Assembly: GCA_020425605.1 (NCBI GenBank)
Contig: JAGQRH010000014.1
Coordinates: 1-64,000, forward strand
Source: Planctomycetota bacterium
GTDB lineage: Bacteria > Planctomycetota > UBA8742 > UBA2392
Direction of reading: 5' to 3'
DNA: 64,000 nt
The position numbers were made by a program, and so were the translations under genes. This document shows positions 63,619 through 64,000 of the stretch, piece after piece (positions within the stretch are counted from its first letter, which is position 1; each line of letters begins with the position of its first letter). Under the pieces are notes generated by a model. The model was not told the DNA's origin. It saw only the letters and a list, made by a program, of their open reading frames with translations, and made no database searches.

Positions 63619-64000
63619 CTACTTACTTACATTCAATTTTACGGCTGCAAAGCCGCAGCGCTCCCCTTTCGAGTCGCGGGCGAACACTTTGAGAATGTAG
63701 TCACCAGGTTCAAGGGGGGAGTCGAGCTTTCCCTTGAAGAAATACTGCCACGTCTTCGTCTTACTGCCATCCTCGAGGGTCGTTTCTGTGCTGGCTTTGC
63801 CGTCCGGCTTGGCTTTCAGGGCTGCCAAGTGCTTGTCGTTGCTGTTCGCATGGTTCTGGGCGACGATCTTCTCGGCGGCCTCCCTCTTCTTTCCGTCGGC
63901 TCCGGTCAACGCGGCCTTGTCAAACTCCTTCACCTCGTGTGCCAGCGTGGCGCGTGTGCATTCCACCCAGATCTCAGCGTCCAGCTCACCAATGTCTTCC
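63619..64000 (-). CDS. Protein of unknown function, 5' end beyond window
   Basis: The frame is open to the right edge; 126 residues are visible, ending KLNVSK. The visible part has a Lys/Ala-rich helix and a beta segment KTWQYFFKGKLDSPLEPGDY, then ILKVFARDSKGERCGFAAV. The last strand set looks like an immunoglobulin-like or carbohydrate-binding fold (PGDYILKVFARD). No function is assigned. Confidence 0.6.
   Translation of the reverse strand, partial: EDIGELDAEIWVECTRATLAHEVKEFDKAALTGADGKKREAAEKIVAQNHANSNDKHLAALKAKPDGKASTETTLEDGSKTKTWQYFFKGKLDSPLEPGDYILKVFARDSKGERCGFAAVKLNVSK

Overview
The window is GC-rich, gene-dense chromosomal DNA from a diderm (Gram-negative-type) bacterium. The most likely source is Planctomycetota or a close relative. 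This rests on gene content, not a marker search: futalosine-pathway menaquinone genes (mqnA, mqnC, a UbiD decarboxylase), a secreted FG-GAP/ASPIC protein, very large secreted TPR-like proteins, a histone-H1-like AAKKKP-repeat protein, two ClpS paralogues, a pseudopilin cluster, a cytochrome c maturation cluster and a predicted outer-membrane barrel. No tRNA, rRNA, CRISPR array, prophage or intact transposon was seen.

Layout. 0-4.3 kb: tatA (partial), a zinc-ribbon membrane protein and a large secreted TPR protein. 4.4-6.3 kb: ubiD-type decarboxylase. 6.4-10.2 kb: three tandem HtrA-like proteins, of which only one keeps its catalytic triad. 10.4-13.1 kb: three envelope proteins that share a small C-terminal domain. 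13.4-15.6 kb: rpsB-tsf behind a near-consensus promoter. 15.6-16.6 kb: a repeat island with a displaced second copy of the tsf 3' end, three copies of one terminator, REP/REPIN palindromes and the 3' remnant of a REP-associated transposase (RAYT). 17-30 kb: secreted proteins, mqnA-mqnC, two AbrB-like proteins, a ROK kinase, a 1131-residue secreted protein and a secreted SRPBCC protein. 29.5-31.8 kb: nitroreductase, clpS, GNAT and a second divergent clpS. 31.9-35.8 kb: glycosyltransferase coupled to a membrane spermidine-synthase-like protein, followed by a decayed copy of the glycosyltransferase C-terminus. 35.8-42.4 kb: fasciclin lipoprotein, dienelactone hydrolase, acyl-CoA dehydrogenase and unknowns. 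42.5-45 kb: a peroxiredoxin with an in-frame UGA at the peroxidatic cysteine, divergent from an enlarged signal peptidase I. 45-48.7 kb: TPR protein, PQQ-type sugar dehydrogenase and phosphoesterase. 48.9-52.6 kb: five pseudopilins. 52.9-59.7 kb: ccm genes. 60-61 kb: lipoprotein and histone-like protein, divergent around two palindromes. 61-64 kb: rplY-rpsF-ssb-rpsR-rplI and a partial secreted protein.

Main observations. (1) The Bcp-type peroxiredoxin at 42494-42958 appears to be a selenoprotein: UGA sits exactly at the peroxidatic position and is followed by a hairpin whose loop reads GGUCU. (2) Seven genes have a TANNNT -10 box exactly 6 nt before the start codon, which predicts leaderless mRNAs. 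(3) The tandem HtrA-like genes show graded loss of catalytic residues. (4) The displaced tsf tail differs from the real one almost only at synonymous positions, which points to recombination with a diverged tsf allele within a REP/RAYT island.
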